Assembly: GCA_902521155.1 (NCBI GenBank)
Contig: CABYQR010000002.1
Span: forward strand, 40,311 to 104,310
Source of the DNA: an uncultured Alphaproteobacteria bacterium
GTDB taxonomy: Bacteria; Pseudomonadota; Alphaproteobacteria; HIMB59
DNA: 64,000 bases
Direction of reading: 5' to 3'
The notes below the pieces were generated by a model. The model saw nothing but the letters and a program-made list of their open reading frames with translations, did no database searches and was not told the origin of the DNA. Both the position numbers and the translations under genes were made by a program. Of this stretch, positions 1-9,013 are shown piece by piece. Each line of letters opens with the position of its first letter. Position 1 is the first letter of the stretch.

Positions 1-69
1 ACATATTATTACACTTCCAACTAAAGATCCTCTGCCGACCTCATCAACGCCAACAATATATTTATTCAT
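1..69 (-). CDS. rnhB: Ribonuclease HII, N-terminal fragment (cut by window edge)
   Basis: The 23 codons visible read MNKYIVGVDEVGRGSLVG followed by five more residues. The VGVDEVGRG block is the N-terminal signature of RNase HII, which cleaves RNA in RNA-DNA hybrids and removes misincorporated ribonucleotides. The first Asp and the following Glu are family active-site residues. The ATG (67-69) overlaps the end of moaB by 8 bases, so it is the last visible gene of a translationally coupled minus-strand operon. The remainder lies left of the window. Confidence 0.85.
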   Translation of the reverse strand, partial: MNKYIVGVDEVGRGSLVGSVIIC

Positions 70-583
70 CTAGTCTTGGAATTAACTCAATAAAATTACA
101 TGGCTTATGTCTTACATCAAGTTGATAAAAAAGAATATCATTCCAAGCATCTCGAACAGCAGAAGAGGAGCCTGGGAGACAAAATATATATTTTTTATTT
201 ACCAGAAATGCACTTGAACGGGATTGTATGGTTGATGTACCGATTTTATTGTAACTTAGTTGTCGAAATAATTCACCAAAACCAGGTATTTCAATCTCTG
301 ATATTTTCTTTATTGCATCAATAGTATTATCTCTTCCAGTTAATCCAGTCCCACCTGTAGTTATGACTACATCATGATTTTTAGATTTTGTTAATTTTTC
401 AACAATAGGAATAAAAATAGAAGGTTCATCCTCAATAATTTGATAGTGCGAGACTTCATGCCCCTTTTTAATAATTAATTCTTTAAGAGTTTTACCAGAC
501 TTATCATTCTCATACTTTCTGGTATCCGATAAAGTAATTATGGCAATATTTATTTTTTTAAAATCTATTTTTTCATTAATCAT
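62..583 (-). CDS. moaB: Molybdenum cofactor biosynthesis protein MoaB (molybdopterin adenylyltransferase family)
   Basis: This 173-residue protein of the MoaB/Mog fold activates molybdopterin by adenylylation before metal insertion. The family's TTGGTG loop is at residues 75-80, followed by the conserved Asp86 (GRDNT), and a PGSS segment lies near 137-140. Length is normal for MoaB. Its ATG overlaps the stop of slt by 8 bases, and its own end overlaps rnhB, so it sits in a coupled operon with no molybdenum genes beside it. moaE and moaD are found 22 kb away. No molybdoenzyme is visible in the window. Confidence 0.9.
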   Translation of the reverse strand: MINEKIDFKKINIAIITLSDTRKYENDKSGKTLKELIIKKGHEVSHYQIIEDEPSIFIPIVEKLTKSKNHDVVITTGGTGLTGRDNTIDAIKKISEIEIPGFGELFRQLSYNKIGTSTIQSRSSAFLVNKKYIFCLPGSSSAVRDAWNDILFYQLDVRHKPCNFIELIPRLDE

Positions 584-2255
584 TTATCAAAATTGTATTA
601 GATTCTATGAGCTCATCTGCATAATTAAATGAATTATGATTGATTAATTCATAAATAACAACATTAGTTAAAACTCTTTCTACGAACAGTCTTGTTTCCC
701 TCGATGGAATGGACTCAATTAATAAAAAACTATCATTATTAAATGATGTTTTTTTCATCCATTTAGATAAGTTTCCTGGCCCCGCGTTGTAGGAAATAAG
801 TGCCTTAAGTAAATCATTATTGATATGTTTTAATCTAAGTAGGCTTTGCAAATAAAGACTGCCGGTCTCAACATTTATTTGAGGATTATATAAAATCCTT
901 GGATTAGATTTAAAATCGTAATTTTTATTCACCATTCTCGCAGTTGAAGGTAGGATTTGCATTAAACCATATGCTCTTTTGCCACTCTTAGCAAAAGCAC
1001 TAAATTGAGATTCTTGTCTTATCATACTTATAATAATCGTAGGGTCGATTTCATTCAAATCATATCCTTGTATCCATTTTGGAGTAGGATATAAAAATTT
1101 TATAGGTGCTTTTTCTTTAAATAAATACTTTGCTGTTTTAATTTGCAATGAACTCAAATCGTTATTTATAGAAAATCCTAATATTATTCTTTTAAACCTA
1201 TCGTTTGAAATACTTTGAATACGGTTAAGCTCTATTTCGGCAACAGGTATTTCTCCAATTTCTATCAAAGCTTGTATTCTTTTTCCTAAATTAGTTTTTA
1301 GAAATAATTCAAGATCATTTATCATTTCTAGATCGTTAAATTCATTGTCAATAATGGGTTTATCTAAAATTCTACAAGATAGAATTGAGTAAATATTAAA
1401 ACTTGGCTTACAAGCATTGTTTAGCGCACTAAGAGATGCTTGAAAAGTTATATTGTCTTTTGCATCTTTAGTTGCAGATAAGAAAGACCAATATGCGCCC
1501 GCATTTTTTAACCATTTATTATCTGTTATTTTGGAAAGTATTAAAAATTGTCTAGAGGCTTTTTGGAACTCGCCCTTGCGATAATAAGCCAAACCCTTAA
1601 TCCAAAGTCCCTCTGAATAAGGCTCCTCAATAAAAGACTCATCATTTAGAACTTTGATAGCTTTATCATCAAGATTTGCTAGGTAATAACCATTTGCTAT
1701 TTTTGAAAGTAGAAAAGCTCTCTCCTTGTTGTTGAAATGTCTTGTATGATGGTTTAAATATTCTAGCGCACCTGTAGGCCAGCCTCTTCCAACTCTTGAG
1801 CGAACAGTATTATATATACTAATTTTTTTTGAGTAATTTTTTGAAGTAAAAATTTTTCGAAGAGGACTTACTTTAGTTTCTTGAGCTAAGTTTTCTGTAA
1901 AAATTATGTCTAATGAAGGGTAATTATTTTTTTTGGGCTTTTTTGCGTCTGTGGGTTTTCTTTTGACTCCTAGTTTATAAATTCTTTTTGCCTCATATTG
2001 GAAATGATATTCTCTGAGCCAATCTCTTAATTCTTCAAAACTAGATCGATGCTTTGTGGGGTGTAATAATTTTAAAGCTTGAACATGCCCCATAAGTATT
2101 TTGTCATCTAATTTTGTAATATTTCTATCGGCTAAAGAAAAGTCACCATTCCTATAATCCTTAAAAATTGATTTATATAATTTTATATCTTTTTGGCTTA
2201 GAGCTAATAAATTTTGAGTTAAAAAGAAAATTACAATAGTTAGAATATATTTCAT
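576..2255 (-). CDS. slt: Soluble lytic murein transglycosylase, Slt70-like
   Basis: This exported lytic transglycosylase cleaves the glycan strands of peptidoglycan. It has an N-terminal signal peptide (MKYILTIVIFFLTQNLLALS), a long alpha-helical, TPR-like region, and a C-terminal SLT domain around residues 405-530. The catalytic Glu415 lies in RQESQF, followed by AYGLMQILPSTA and later SYNAGPGN. I place the start at 2255, not at an in-frame ATG 16 codons upstream, because a GGGAGG Shine-Dalgarno sits just before it and the signal peptide then begins at Met1. It starts one base after the UDG-like stop and overlaps moaB, so it is operonic. Confidence 0.88.
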   Translation of the reverse strand: MKYILTIVIFFLTQNLLALSQKDIKLYKSIFKDYRNGDFSLADRNITKLDDKILMGHVQALKLLHPTKHRSSFEELRDWLREYHFQYEAKRIYKLGVKRKPTDAKKPKKNNYPSLDIIFTENLAQETKVSPLRKIFTSKNYSKKISIYNTVRSRVGRGWPTGALEYLNHHTRHFNNKERAFLLSKIANGYYLANLDDKAIKVLNDESFIEEPYSEGLWIKGLAYYRKGEFQKASRQFLILSKITDNKWLKNAGAYWSFLSATKDAKDNITFQASLSALNNACKPSFNIYSILSCRILDKPIIDNEFNDLEMINDLELFLKTNLGKRIQALIEIGEIPVAEIELNRIQSISNDRFKRIILGFSINNDLSSLQIKTAKYLFKEKAPIKFLYPTPKWIQGYDLNEIDPTIIISMIRQESQFSAFAKSGKRAYGLMQILPSTARMVNKNYDFKSNPRILYNPQINVETGSLYLQSLLRLKHINNDLLKALISYNAGPGNLSKWMKKTSFNNDSFLLIESIPSRETRLFVERVLTNVVIYELINHNSFNYADELIESNTILIND

Positions 2256-2256
2256 T

Positions 2257-2928
2257 CTATCCTCCCAATTGCTTCTGAATTTCTTTAAGGTCTTCCCAAG
2301 CATCTTTTTTCAATTCAGGATTATTAACTAAAATTTCAGGCTCATAAAGAACTCTACACTTTTTTGGAGTGGTATCGTTAGGTGTGTTAAAATCAAACCA
2401 TTTACCTCTTAGCGACATTGAAGATAAATCAGTTGCTAATAGCATTTTGATACAATAGTTAGACATAATTATAAGATACTTAGGATTTATTATTTCTATT
2501 AATTTATAATTAACTATTTGAATTTGAGTTAAAAACCCCTCATCATCATATAAATTTTCTAAACCTCTTGGTATGTATGAGGCTAAACAAATATTAGCTC
2601 TTTTTAACTTAATTGAAGATAACATTTTATCAAATAATTCACCGGATTTATTATCCAAAATTTTTTGATCTAGTTTATGGCATTTACCAAAAAAAAATAA
2701 AATTTTTGATTCAAAATTTCCTTCAATTAATTTTGAATTAAAATTATAGCTTTGATTGAGGTATTTTTCTAATTCTTCTATTGATGTTGAGGAGTGCACA
2801 CTTACTTTTTTAGCAATTTCTTTTGGGGGTATTTTCATTTGCTTTTCTGCACCTGGGTCATTTAGTTTGAATTCTTCTAAATTCATCAATTCCAAAAGAA
2901 TATTTTTTTGATAGTGTTTAATGTCCAT
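2257..2928 (-). CDS. Uracil-DNA-glycosylase-like protein with degenerate catalytic motifs
   Basis: The protein has 223 residues. By eye it follows the alphaproteobacterial family-4-type uracil-DNA glycosylase, especially in MSLRGKWFDF and ELKKDAWEDLKEIQKQL near the C terminus. The motifs that make the enzyme work are changed. The GEAPG water-activating loop reads GKCHK, and the HPAYLL motif reads YEPEIL. The N-terminal cysteines that would bind a 4Fe-4S cluster are not seen. It is first in the operon with slt, moaB and rnhB. The start codon overlaps head-to-head with the TPR gene; a later in-frame ATG at 2886 is possible. It may be a non-catalytic relic or may have acquired another role. Confidence 0.6.
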   Translation of the reverse strand: MDIKHYQKNILLELMNLEEFKLNDPGAEKQMKIPPKEIAKKVSVHSSTSIEELEKYLNQSYNFNSKLIEGNFESKILFFFGKCHKLDQKILDNKSGELFDKMLSSIKLKRANICLASYIPRGLENLYDDEGFLTQIQIVNYKLIEIINPKYLIIMSNYCIKMLLATDLSSMSLRGKWFDFNTPNDTTPKKCRVLYEPEILVNNPELKKDAWEDLKEIQKQLGG

Positions 2929-4510
2929 GTTTAAGTTATTTGGCTATGTTGGGAATTTTATATTTTTTTTTATGTTAAATGTACATGCTAATGGGGCGCA
3001 ACTTCAAAATAATTATGATAATCAGATCTTAAGCTCGATATATTCAGAGTATAATAATGATTATTTAACTTGGAAAACATTACCTAGATACGACAAATTT
3101 ATTGAAAAAAAGTCTTATTTACTTAATCAAATTATTATTGAAGAGTATGGGAATATTAACAATATCACATCAGGAAAAAATTTTACTTTAGACTTATTAA
3201 AGTCTCTTGAACAAATAAAAAAAAATAAATGTACAACTTTAGATAGCAAAAGTACCTATTATATTTTTGAGGAAATCTTAAAAAATAGCTTTAATTTTTG
3301 GTCTAGCTACTGTCAAGACAAGGTAGATAAAAGTCTTTTAGTTTCAAATGATGATAGATTTATGAATATTTCATTTATTAATAACCTTTATCTCCAGTTT
3401 AAAGAGAATAATTTAAATGAAATTGAAAAACTTCATAAAATTATTACAAATGATACTTTACTCTTATCTCAATTTAATTCTAAGCAACTCAATCTAATTA
3501 ATAATATTTTCCAATCTAAAAATCTCCAATTTTCTTTGGATGATTTATTAGGTTTAAATAATTCTCTCAACAGTTTAACTATAAAACTTGATGAAAATTT
3601 TCTAGTTAGTGATTATACCGATTTAATCAATATGCAAATATATCAGACTAGTCTCTATTATTTTTATGCTAAGGAGTATAAAAATTCACTAGCACTTTTA
3701 TCTTACTTGATTAAAAATGATGTTAAGAATAAAGATTATTATCTCTATAAAAAAACTTCATTCGAGGCTGAGTTAAACCCCAATGAAAAAATGTTAAAAT
3801 TAATCAATGATTTAAATTTTCAAGATAATAATAATTTTCAATTTTTTAAAGATTATCTTTTTCTAAAAACTGCAATAGAATTTGATTATAACATTAAAGA
3901 GTTAATTAATTATTATCAAAAAATAATTTCTAAAAATGAATGGCAGTCTATAGAACTTGCCATGATAGTTGCCATAGAGCTCTACAGTCAAAATAAAAAT
4001 ATTAAAGCACTAGAATTTATTGATAATTGTTGTTTAAAAATTATAGAAAATTCTACTGATCCAATACATTTATTCAAATATGGTATTCTATTAGAACGCA
4101 ACGATAAGATAAAAGTTTCTGAAGATATTATTCAAAAGAGCATTGATATTTCTGAGGGTAATTATCCTTATATTCTAAATTATCTTGCTTATTTATGGGT
4201 GGATAATAATAGGAATCTTGAATTAGCAGAAAAAATGCTTCTTCAGGCTGTTGAGGACTCAAATTATGAAGATGGAGCTATACTTGATAGTTTAGGTTGG
4301 CTTTATTTTAAAAAAAATGAAATTGAACTAGCTGAAAAATGGATATTACAGGCCTATAAAATGGAACCTTCGGAGCCAGAAATAATTGATCACTTGTCTC
4401 AAATTTATTCTAAACAAGAACGAACCAAAGAAGCAAAATTTTTGGATAATAAAATCTTATTATTCCATAAGGATTACTTTAAATTTAACGATATTGTGAA
4501 AAGAAATTGA
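2921..4510 (+). CDS. Exported tetratricopeptide-repeat protein
   Basis: This 529-residue protein begins with a hydrophobic export signal (residues about 5-24, ending near VHANG). The middle is poorly conserved. The C-terminal third contains recognisable TPR units, for example the stretch around YILNYLAYLWV and the next repeat ILDSLGWLYFKKNEIELAEKW. A TPR protein immediately upstream of ispE is a familiar alphaproteobacterial arrangement. It probably acts as a periplasmic scaffold, but no partner is evident. A second in-frame ATG at 2927 would shorten it by two residues. Its stop overlaps the ispE start. Confidence 0.7.
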   Translation: MSMFKLFGYVGNFIFFFMLNVHANGAQLQNNYDNQILSSIYSEYNNDYLTWKTLPRYDKFIEKKSYLLNQIIIEEYGNINNITSGKNFTLDLLKSLEQIKKNKCTTLDSKSTYYIFEEILKNSFNFWSSYCQDKVDKSLLVSNDDRFMNISFINNLYLQFKENNLNEIEKLHKIITNDTLLLSQFNSKQLNLINNIFQSKNLQFSLDDLLGLNNSLNSLTIKLDENFLVSDYTDLINMQIYQTSLYYFYAKEYKNSLALLSYLIKNDVKNKDYYLYKKTSFEAELNPNEKMLKLINDLNFQDNNNFQFFKDYLFLKTAIEFDYNIKELINYYQKIISKNEWQSIELAMIVAIELYSQNKNIKALEFIDNCCLKIIENSTDPIHLFKYGILLERNDKIKVSEDIIQKSIDISEGNYPYILNYLAYLWVDNNRNLELAEKMLLQAVEDSNYEDGAILDSLGWLYFKKNEIELAEKWILQAYKMEPSEPEIIDHLSQIYSKQERTKEAKFLDNKILLFHKDYFKFNDIVKRN

Positions 4511-5322
4511 AAACTACTTTATTAACATCACCTGCAAAAATTAATTTAACATTAAAAATTTTAAATTATGACAAATTACTGTCGAAGCATAAAATATCCT
4601 CAAAAGTATATTTATTAAAACTCTCTGATACCATCAAGGTTTCGAAATCTAAAAATTTATCGATAAAATACTATATCAATAAAAAAAAAATTATTGTTCA
4701 AAACGATATTATAAAAAAAACTATACTTTATTTTGATAAAAAATATGGAACTAATTCAAAATTTGAAATTTCAATAAATAAAGTGATACCTATTGGTTAT
4801 GGACTAGGTGGTGGATCATCTAATTCTGCAAGTATCTTAAAATTTCTTTATGAATTTCATAATATTGATAATAAAAACTTTTACATAGATGCACCTAACA
4901 TTGGCTCAGATGTTTTAATTTTTTATGATAATTATCCAAAAGTAATTGATGGATTAGATAAATTTAAAAAAATTTTCTCAAGAAAACCGAGATGGAAGAA
5001 GATATTTTTACTTATTCCATCCAAAAAAAATATTACAAAAAAAATATTTGATATTTATAGAAATAATAAAAATACCCTGATAAAAAAAATCTTTTCACAA
5101 AATGATCTTTTGTATTCATCGATGATGTTTAATGAAGAATTTCAAAATTTATATAATTTTATTGAAACCCAAAAAGATAAATTTAAAGTTAATGGAATGA
5201 GTGGAAGTGGATCCTCTATTTTCTTTACGTTTAAGTCAAATATTGCTGAAAAGTCATTAATTAATGATATTAGAAGTAAATATCCCTTAGTTAGAATTGA
5301 AAAATCCTATTATTTCAGTTAA
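4507..5322 (+). CDS. ispE: 4-diphosphocytidyl-2-C-methyl-D-erythritol kinase
   Basis: This GHMP-family kinase catalyses the ATP-dependent phosphorylation of CDP-ME in the MEP route to isoprenoids. The N-terminal PAKINLTL carries Lys11. The glycine-rich ATP loop PIGYGLGGGSSNSA is at 95-108, the catalytic Asp is Asp135 in IGSDV, and the C-terminal GHMP motif is MSGSGSSIF. At 271 residues it is slightly shorter than usual, and it is very lysine- and isoleucine-rich as expected from the base composition. It starts with TTG within the TTGA that also holds the upstream TGA stop, indicating coupled translation. Confidence 0.88.
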   Translation: MKTTLLTSPAKINLTLKILNYDKLLSKHKISSKVYLLKLSDTIKVSKSKNLSIKYYINKKKIIVQNDIIKKTILYFDKKYGTNSKFEISINKVIPIGYGLGGGSSNSASILKFLYEFHNIDNKNFYIDAPNIGSDVLIFYDNYPKVIDGLDKFKKIFSRKPRWKKIFLLIPSKKNITKKIFDIYRNNKNTLIKKIFSQNDLLYSSMMFNEEFQNLYNFIETQKDKFKVNGMSGSGSSIFFTFKSNIAEKSLINDIRSKYPLVRIEKSYYFS

Positions 5323-5338
5323 GTTCTTTAATTCTTGA

Positions 5339-5413
5339 TGGGGCGTAGCCAAGCGGTAAGGCACCGGTTTTTGGTATCGGCATGCGTAGGTTCGAATCCT
5401 ACCGCCCCAGCCA
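5339..5413 (+). tRNA. tRNA-Gln (anticodon TTG)
   Basis: A 75-base cloverleaf can be drawn. The acceptor stem TGGGGCG (5339-5345) pairs with CGCCCCA (5403-5409), G5410 is the discriminator base and CCA (5411-5413) is encoded. The anticodon stem CCGGT/ATCGG contains one G-U pair and encloses the loop TTTTGGT, with anticodon TTG at 5371-5373. The T arm contains GGTTCGAATCC. It lies between ispE and uup and is the only tRNA seen in the window. Confidence 0.96.
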
Positions 5414-5430
5414 TTTTCTAAATATGTCAT

Positions 5431-7266
5431 ATGAATAGCCAATTATTATTCTCTTTAAAAGAAGTTATCGTAAGTTATCACAAGTATGAAATCTTCCATA
5501 ACTTAGATCTAAATATCCATAGAAAAGATTTTATTGCCCTAGTAGGTAAAAATGGAGTTGGAAAATCTACTTTGATGAACGTAATTTCAGGTAAACACGA
5601 AATAGATAATGGTGAAATTTGGAATATAGAAAATATATCTATTAGGTATTTTAGTCAAAATTTTCAATTTGATAATGAAAATCAAACTATTGAAAATGAA
5701 ATTTTGTCAATATTAGAAAATCGTGAAGAGGATTTTCAAATTGATATTTTTTGTAATTTTATGAATTTAGACAAAAATTTAATTTTAAAAAATTTATCAG
5801 GAGGACAAAAGAGAAGAGTAGGTTTGATTAAAACATTAATTAATAAATCTGATATCATATTACTTGATGAACCAACAAATCATTTAGACTTAGACACAAT
5901 TATTTGGCTTGAAAATTATTTGCGAAGGCTTGATTGTGCAATTATATGTGTAAGCCACGATAGACAATTTTTAAAAAACTTTACTAATAAAATTTTTTGG
6001 ATTGATAGATCTAAAATTAAAATTAACCAAAATGGTTACAGCGATTTTGATCATTGGTCGCAACTACTTTTATCCCAAGAGGAAAGAGAACTTCAAAATA
6101 GAAGGCAGCATGTAAATATCGAAGTTAGTTGGGCAAATAAAGGTGTTAAAGCCAGAGTTAAAAGAAATACTCGAAGGTTAGAGCAGGCAAGAGAATTAAA
6201 AGAAAACTTAGAAAAGGATGTTAGTTCTTATTTACAGGCTACCAAAAAAATTGACTTTAAACTTGTAAAAGATGAAACAAAAAACTTCCGTCATGTTGCT
6301 GAGTTTCATAATTCCTCTTTTTATTATGATGGATATCAAAATTACCCGTTATTAAAAGATTTTAATCTAAAAATAAATAAAAAAGATCGCATTGGTTTAC
6401 TGGGGTCTAATGGATCGGGTAAATCTACTTTTCTAAAAATCTTATTACTAGAAATACAACTAAAAGAGGGTTCGCTTAAGATTAGGAAAGAGCTTGAATT
6501 TTCTTATTTCGATCAATTAAGAAATGATCTCAAAGATAATCTCCCAATTAAAAAAATACTTGTACCTTCAGGTGGCGATTATCTTAAGGCCAATCAAAAA
6601 GAGAGACATGTTTGTAGTTACTTAAAAGATTTTCATTTTGATCCTTCAAAAGCCAATGACCCCGTAGGTAGTCTATCTGGTGGAATGAAAAATCGTTTAT
6701 TGTTATCTAAAGTACTAGCTAATCCAAAAAGTGGGCTTATTTTAGACGAACCCACAAATGACTTGGATACAGACACTCTGGACTTAGTTGAGTCTATTCT
6801 ATCTCAATATAATGGAACTTTGATAATTGTGTCTCATAATAGAGATTTCTTAGATAAATTAGTAAATAAAATTTTATATTTTAAAGGAAATGGAGAAATC
6901 ATTGTTTTTAATGGTGGCTATCATGATTTTTTAGAAAAAAAAGAAGACTTACTTTTAGAGCAAAATTATTTAACTAATAAATTAGACAAACAAAATTTTA
7001 CTAAATTAAAAAAACCTCAACAAAGAAAAAAACTAACCTTCAAACTTCAATTTGAGCTAGATAACTTACCTGATAAAATAGATAACTTAAAAAAAGACCT
7101 CCAAAAATTGGAAGAAATAATATCTGACCCCACATTATATGACAAAAATAATGAATTATTCCTTCAAACGTCGCAAAAAATAGGTTTATTACAGATAGAA
7201 TTACAAGATAAGGAAGAGCGTTGGTTGGAGTTAATGGAAATAGAGGGAGTGGATGAATTATCTTAA
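5431..7266 (+). CDS. uup: ABC-F ATPase, Uup type
   Basis: The 611-residue protein has two ABC ATPase domains in one chain and no membrane segment, the ABC-F plan of ribosome-associated ATPases. Domain 1 has Walker A GKNGVGKST (39-47), signature LSGGQKRR (122-129) and Walker B DIILLDEPTNHLD. Domain 2 repeats these as GSNGSGKST, LSGGMKNR and LILDEPTNDLD. The C-terminal helical extension rich in Lys, Glu and Leu matches the Uup tail. Uup is linked to ribosome function and transposon-excision phenotypes in E. coli. The end overlaps the cca-like start by 14 bases. Confidence 0.87.
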   Translation: MNSQLLFSLKEVIVSYHKYEIFHNLDLNIHRKDFIALVGKNGVGKSTLMNVISGKHEIDNGEIWNIENISIRYFSQNFQFDNENQTIENEILSILENREEDFQIDIFCNFMNLDKNLILKNLSGGQKRRVGLIKTLINKSDIILLDEPTNHLDLDTIIWLENYLRRLDCAIICVSHDRQFLKNFTNKIFWIDRSKIKINQNGYSDFDHWSQLLLSQEERELQNRRQHVNIEVSWANKGVKARVKRNTRRLEQARELKENLEKDVSSYLQATKKIDFKLVKDETKNFRHVAEFHNSSFYYDGYQNYPLLKDFNLKINKKDRIGLLGSNGSGKSTFLKILLLEIQLKEGSLKIRKELEFSYFDQLRNDLKDNLPIKKILVPSGGDYLKANQKERHVCSYLKDFHFDPSKANDPVGSLSGGMKNRLLLSKVLANPKSGLILDEPTNDLDTDTLDLVESILSQYNGTLIIVSHNRDFLDKLVNKILYFKGNGEIIVFNGGYHDFLEKKEDLLLEQNYLTNKLDKQNFTKLKKPQQRKKLTFKLQFELDNLPDKIDNLKKDLQKLEEIISDPTLYDKNNELFLQTSQKIGLLQIELQDKEERWLELMEIEGVDELS

Positions 7267-7972
7267 ACAAGTAAATCAGATTATAGAATTTTCTCATCTT
7301 GAAAAAATTCTAGAAATTCTATCCATCAATAAAAAAGAGGTTTATTTCATTGGGGGCGCAACCAGATCCATTCTTAGTAACACATATAATAACAAGGATA
7401 TAGACTTAGTAATCCCTGATCTTAAAGATGAAACAATCGAAAAAATATCTAATGAATTTAACTCAAAGTTTTATTCAGGTTATAGAAGCTTAGCTATTAC
7501 AGATAATAATTTTGAATATCAGATCAATTCATTTAGAAGAGACATTCGCCCCACAGGAAGACATACAAAAGTTGCAAAAGCACTCACTCTTGAAGAGGAC
7601 TCAAAGAGAAGAGATTTTACATTTAATAGTATTTATATAAATCTTTTAGGTGAGACCTTTGATTTATACGATGGGATCTCACATTTTAAAAATTCTTATT
7701 TAAAGTTTATTTTTGATCCTATTGAACAAATTCAAAAAGATTACCTAAGAGCAATAAGATTTATGAGATTTCTCTCTTTATTTGAAAATACAAAAATTAG
7801 CGATACAGATCTAGATGCTATCATCTTACTTTCTAAAAATATAACTGAATTCGTGAAAGAAAATAAAATATCATCTGAACTTAAAAAAATACATACAATG
7901 CCCTATCCTAAAAATACTATAAGTTTCTTAAATGGAAATAAGGAGTTAAATAAGTTTCTAGATTATTTATAA
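7253..7972 (+). CDS. cca: CCA-adding enzyme/poly(A) polymerase family nucleotidyltransferase, short form
   Basis: This is a class II nucleotidyltransferase of the tRNA CCA-adding family. The head domain shows GGATRS (34-39), the metal-binding pair Asp49/Asp51 in KDIDLV, KRRDFTFNSIY, and YDGISHFKN. It continues into the start of the RNA-binding helices (DYLRAIRFMRF). It stops at 239 residues, whereas bacterial family members are usually near 400, so the C-terminal body and tail that hold tRNA are largely missing. There is no frameshifted continuation, because trmL runs convergently from 7967. The start lies inside the end of uup. Confidence 0.78.
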   Translation: MNYLKQVNQIIEFSHLEKILEILSINKKEVYFIGGATRSILSNTYNNKDIDLVIPDLKDETIEKISNEFNSKFYSGYRSLAITDNNFEYQINSFRRDIRPTGRHTKVAKALTLEEDSKRRDFTFNSIYINLLGETFDLYDGISHFKNSYLKFIFDPIEQIQKDYLRAIRFMRFLSLFENTKISDTDLDAIILLSKNITEFVKENKISSELKKIHTMPYPKNTISFLNGNKELNKFLDYL

Positions 7973-8422
7973 ATTTGAAATTATCTGACTAGCAATTATC
8001 GATACAGAAGTAGCTAAATTTAAAGAACGAGTTTTTTGATTAATTGGTATAGTAATTTTTTCAATTACCTTTTTATGAATTTCTTGAGGAACCCCAGCCG
8101 TCTCTTTACCAAATAATATTATGTCAGAATTACTAAAACTGTAATTATAAAAACTATTATTAGTTTTAGTAGTAGCAAGAACAATTCTCTTATTATTAGA
8201 CTCGCAGTACTTCTCGAAGTTATTCCAGTTATCGTGATTTACGATTTTACATTGATCAATATAGTCCATAACTGCACCTTTAAATCTTTTATCAGTCATA
8301 GAGAAGGAGAGGGGTTTGATTATATGAAGGGGAAATTCGAGACATGCGGCCGTTCTAATTATTACCCCAAGGTTTTGAGGCATATCAGGCATATAAAGAC
8401 AAATTCCAAATTTATGCGTCAT
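7967..8422 (-). CDS. trmL: tRNA (cytidine/uridine(34)-2'-O)-methyltransferase TrmL
   Basis: This 151-residue SPOUT methyltransferase, the length typical for TrmL/YibK, 2'-O-methylates the wobble nucleotide of tRNA-Leu isoacceptors using SAM. Motif 1 is PQNLGVIIRTA near the N terminus. The knot-forming segments LFGKETAGVP and SLNLATSVSIIASQ are well preserved. Its 3' end overlaps the convergent cca-like gene by 6 bases. Its start is 60 bases from petA in the opposite direction, so the two share a short divergent promoter region. Confidence 0.9.
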   Translation of the reverse strand: MTHKFGICLYMPDMPQNLGVIIRTAACLEFPLHIIKPLSFSMTDKRFKGAVMDYIDQCKIVNHDNWNNFEKYCESNNKRIVLATTKTNNSFYNYSFSNSDIILFGKETAGVPQEIHKKVIEKITIPINQKTRSLNLATSVSIIASQIISNL

Positions 8423-8482
8423 GATGACTACTACTTATGCTACATCTTACTAATAAAATCTACTCAAGTTTTAATTATATAA

Positions 8483-9007
8483 ATGTCAGAAAATAACAAA
8501 CCAAGAAGAGACTTCATCAAGCTTTCAGCTATGACTTTAGGGGGAGTGGGCGCTGCCAGCCTTGCTATACCTTTTATTTCAAGCATGAATCCTGGAAAAG
8601 ATACTTTAGCCTTAGCTTCAACAGAGATTGATTTAGCACCTTTGGAAGAAGGACAAAGCCTTACAGTCATATGGAGAGGTAAGCCAGTTTTTATTAAGCA
8701 TAGAACTCAAAAAGAAATAGAAGAAGCCAAAAATATTTCATTAAGTGATTTGATTGATGCTGAAGAGGACTCTGCAAGAGTCCAAAACGATAAATGGTTG
8801 GTGGTTCTGGGTGTTTGTACCCATCTTGGTTGCGTTCCCTTGGGCCAGAAAGTTTCAGATACAAAAGGAGATTATGGTGGATGGTTTTGCCCCTGTCATG
8901 GTTCCCACTATGATACCTCAGGTAGAATTAGAAAAGGTCCTGCGCCTACAAATCTCCCTGTACCTCCATACGTTTTTTTGACAGATAATAGAATAAAGAT
9001 TGGATAA
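8483..9007 (+). CDS. petA: Ubiquinol-cytochrome c reductase Rieske iron-sulfur subunit
   Basis: This is the Rieske protein of the bc1 complex, which carries electrons from quinol to cytochrome c1. The N terminus has a twin-arginine-type anchor (RRDFIKL, then a hydrophobic stretch to about residue 34). The 2Fe-2S site is complete: Cys112 and His114 in CTHLGC, Cys136 and His139 in CPCHGSH, and the disulfide pair Cys117/Cys138. It is 174 residues long and is the first gene of petABC. Confidence 0.96.
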   Translation: MSENNKPRRDFIKLSAMTLGGVGAASLAIPFISSMNPGKDTLALASTEIDLAPLEEGQSLTVIWRGKPVFIKHRTQKEIEEAKNISLSDLIDAEEDSARVQNDKWLVVLGVCTHLGCVPLGQKVSDTKGDYGGWFCPCHGSHYDTSGRIRKGPAPTNLPVPPYVFLTDNRIKIG

Positions 9008-9013
9008 AATTTT

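Noticed and set aside
8234..8482. An 82-codon plus-strand frame antisense to trmL.
   Set aside because: It lies almost wholly opposite a well-conserved methyltransferase gene and has no recognisable features.
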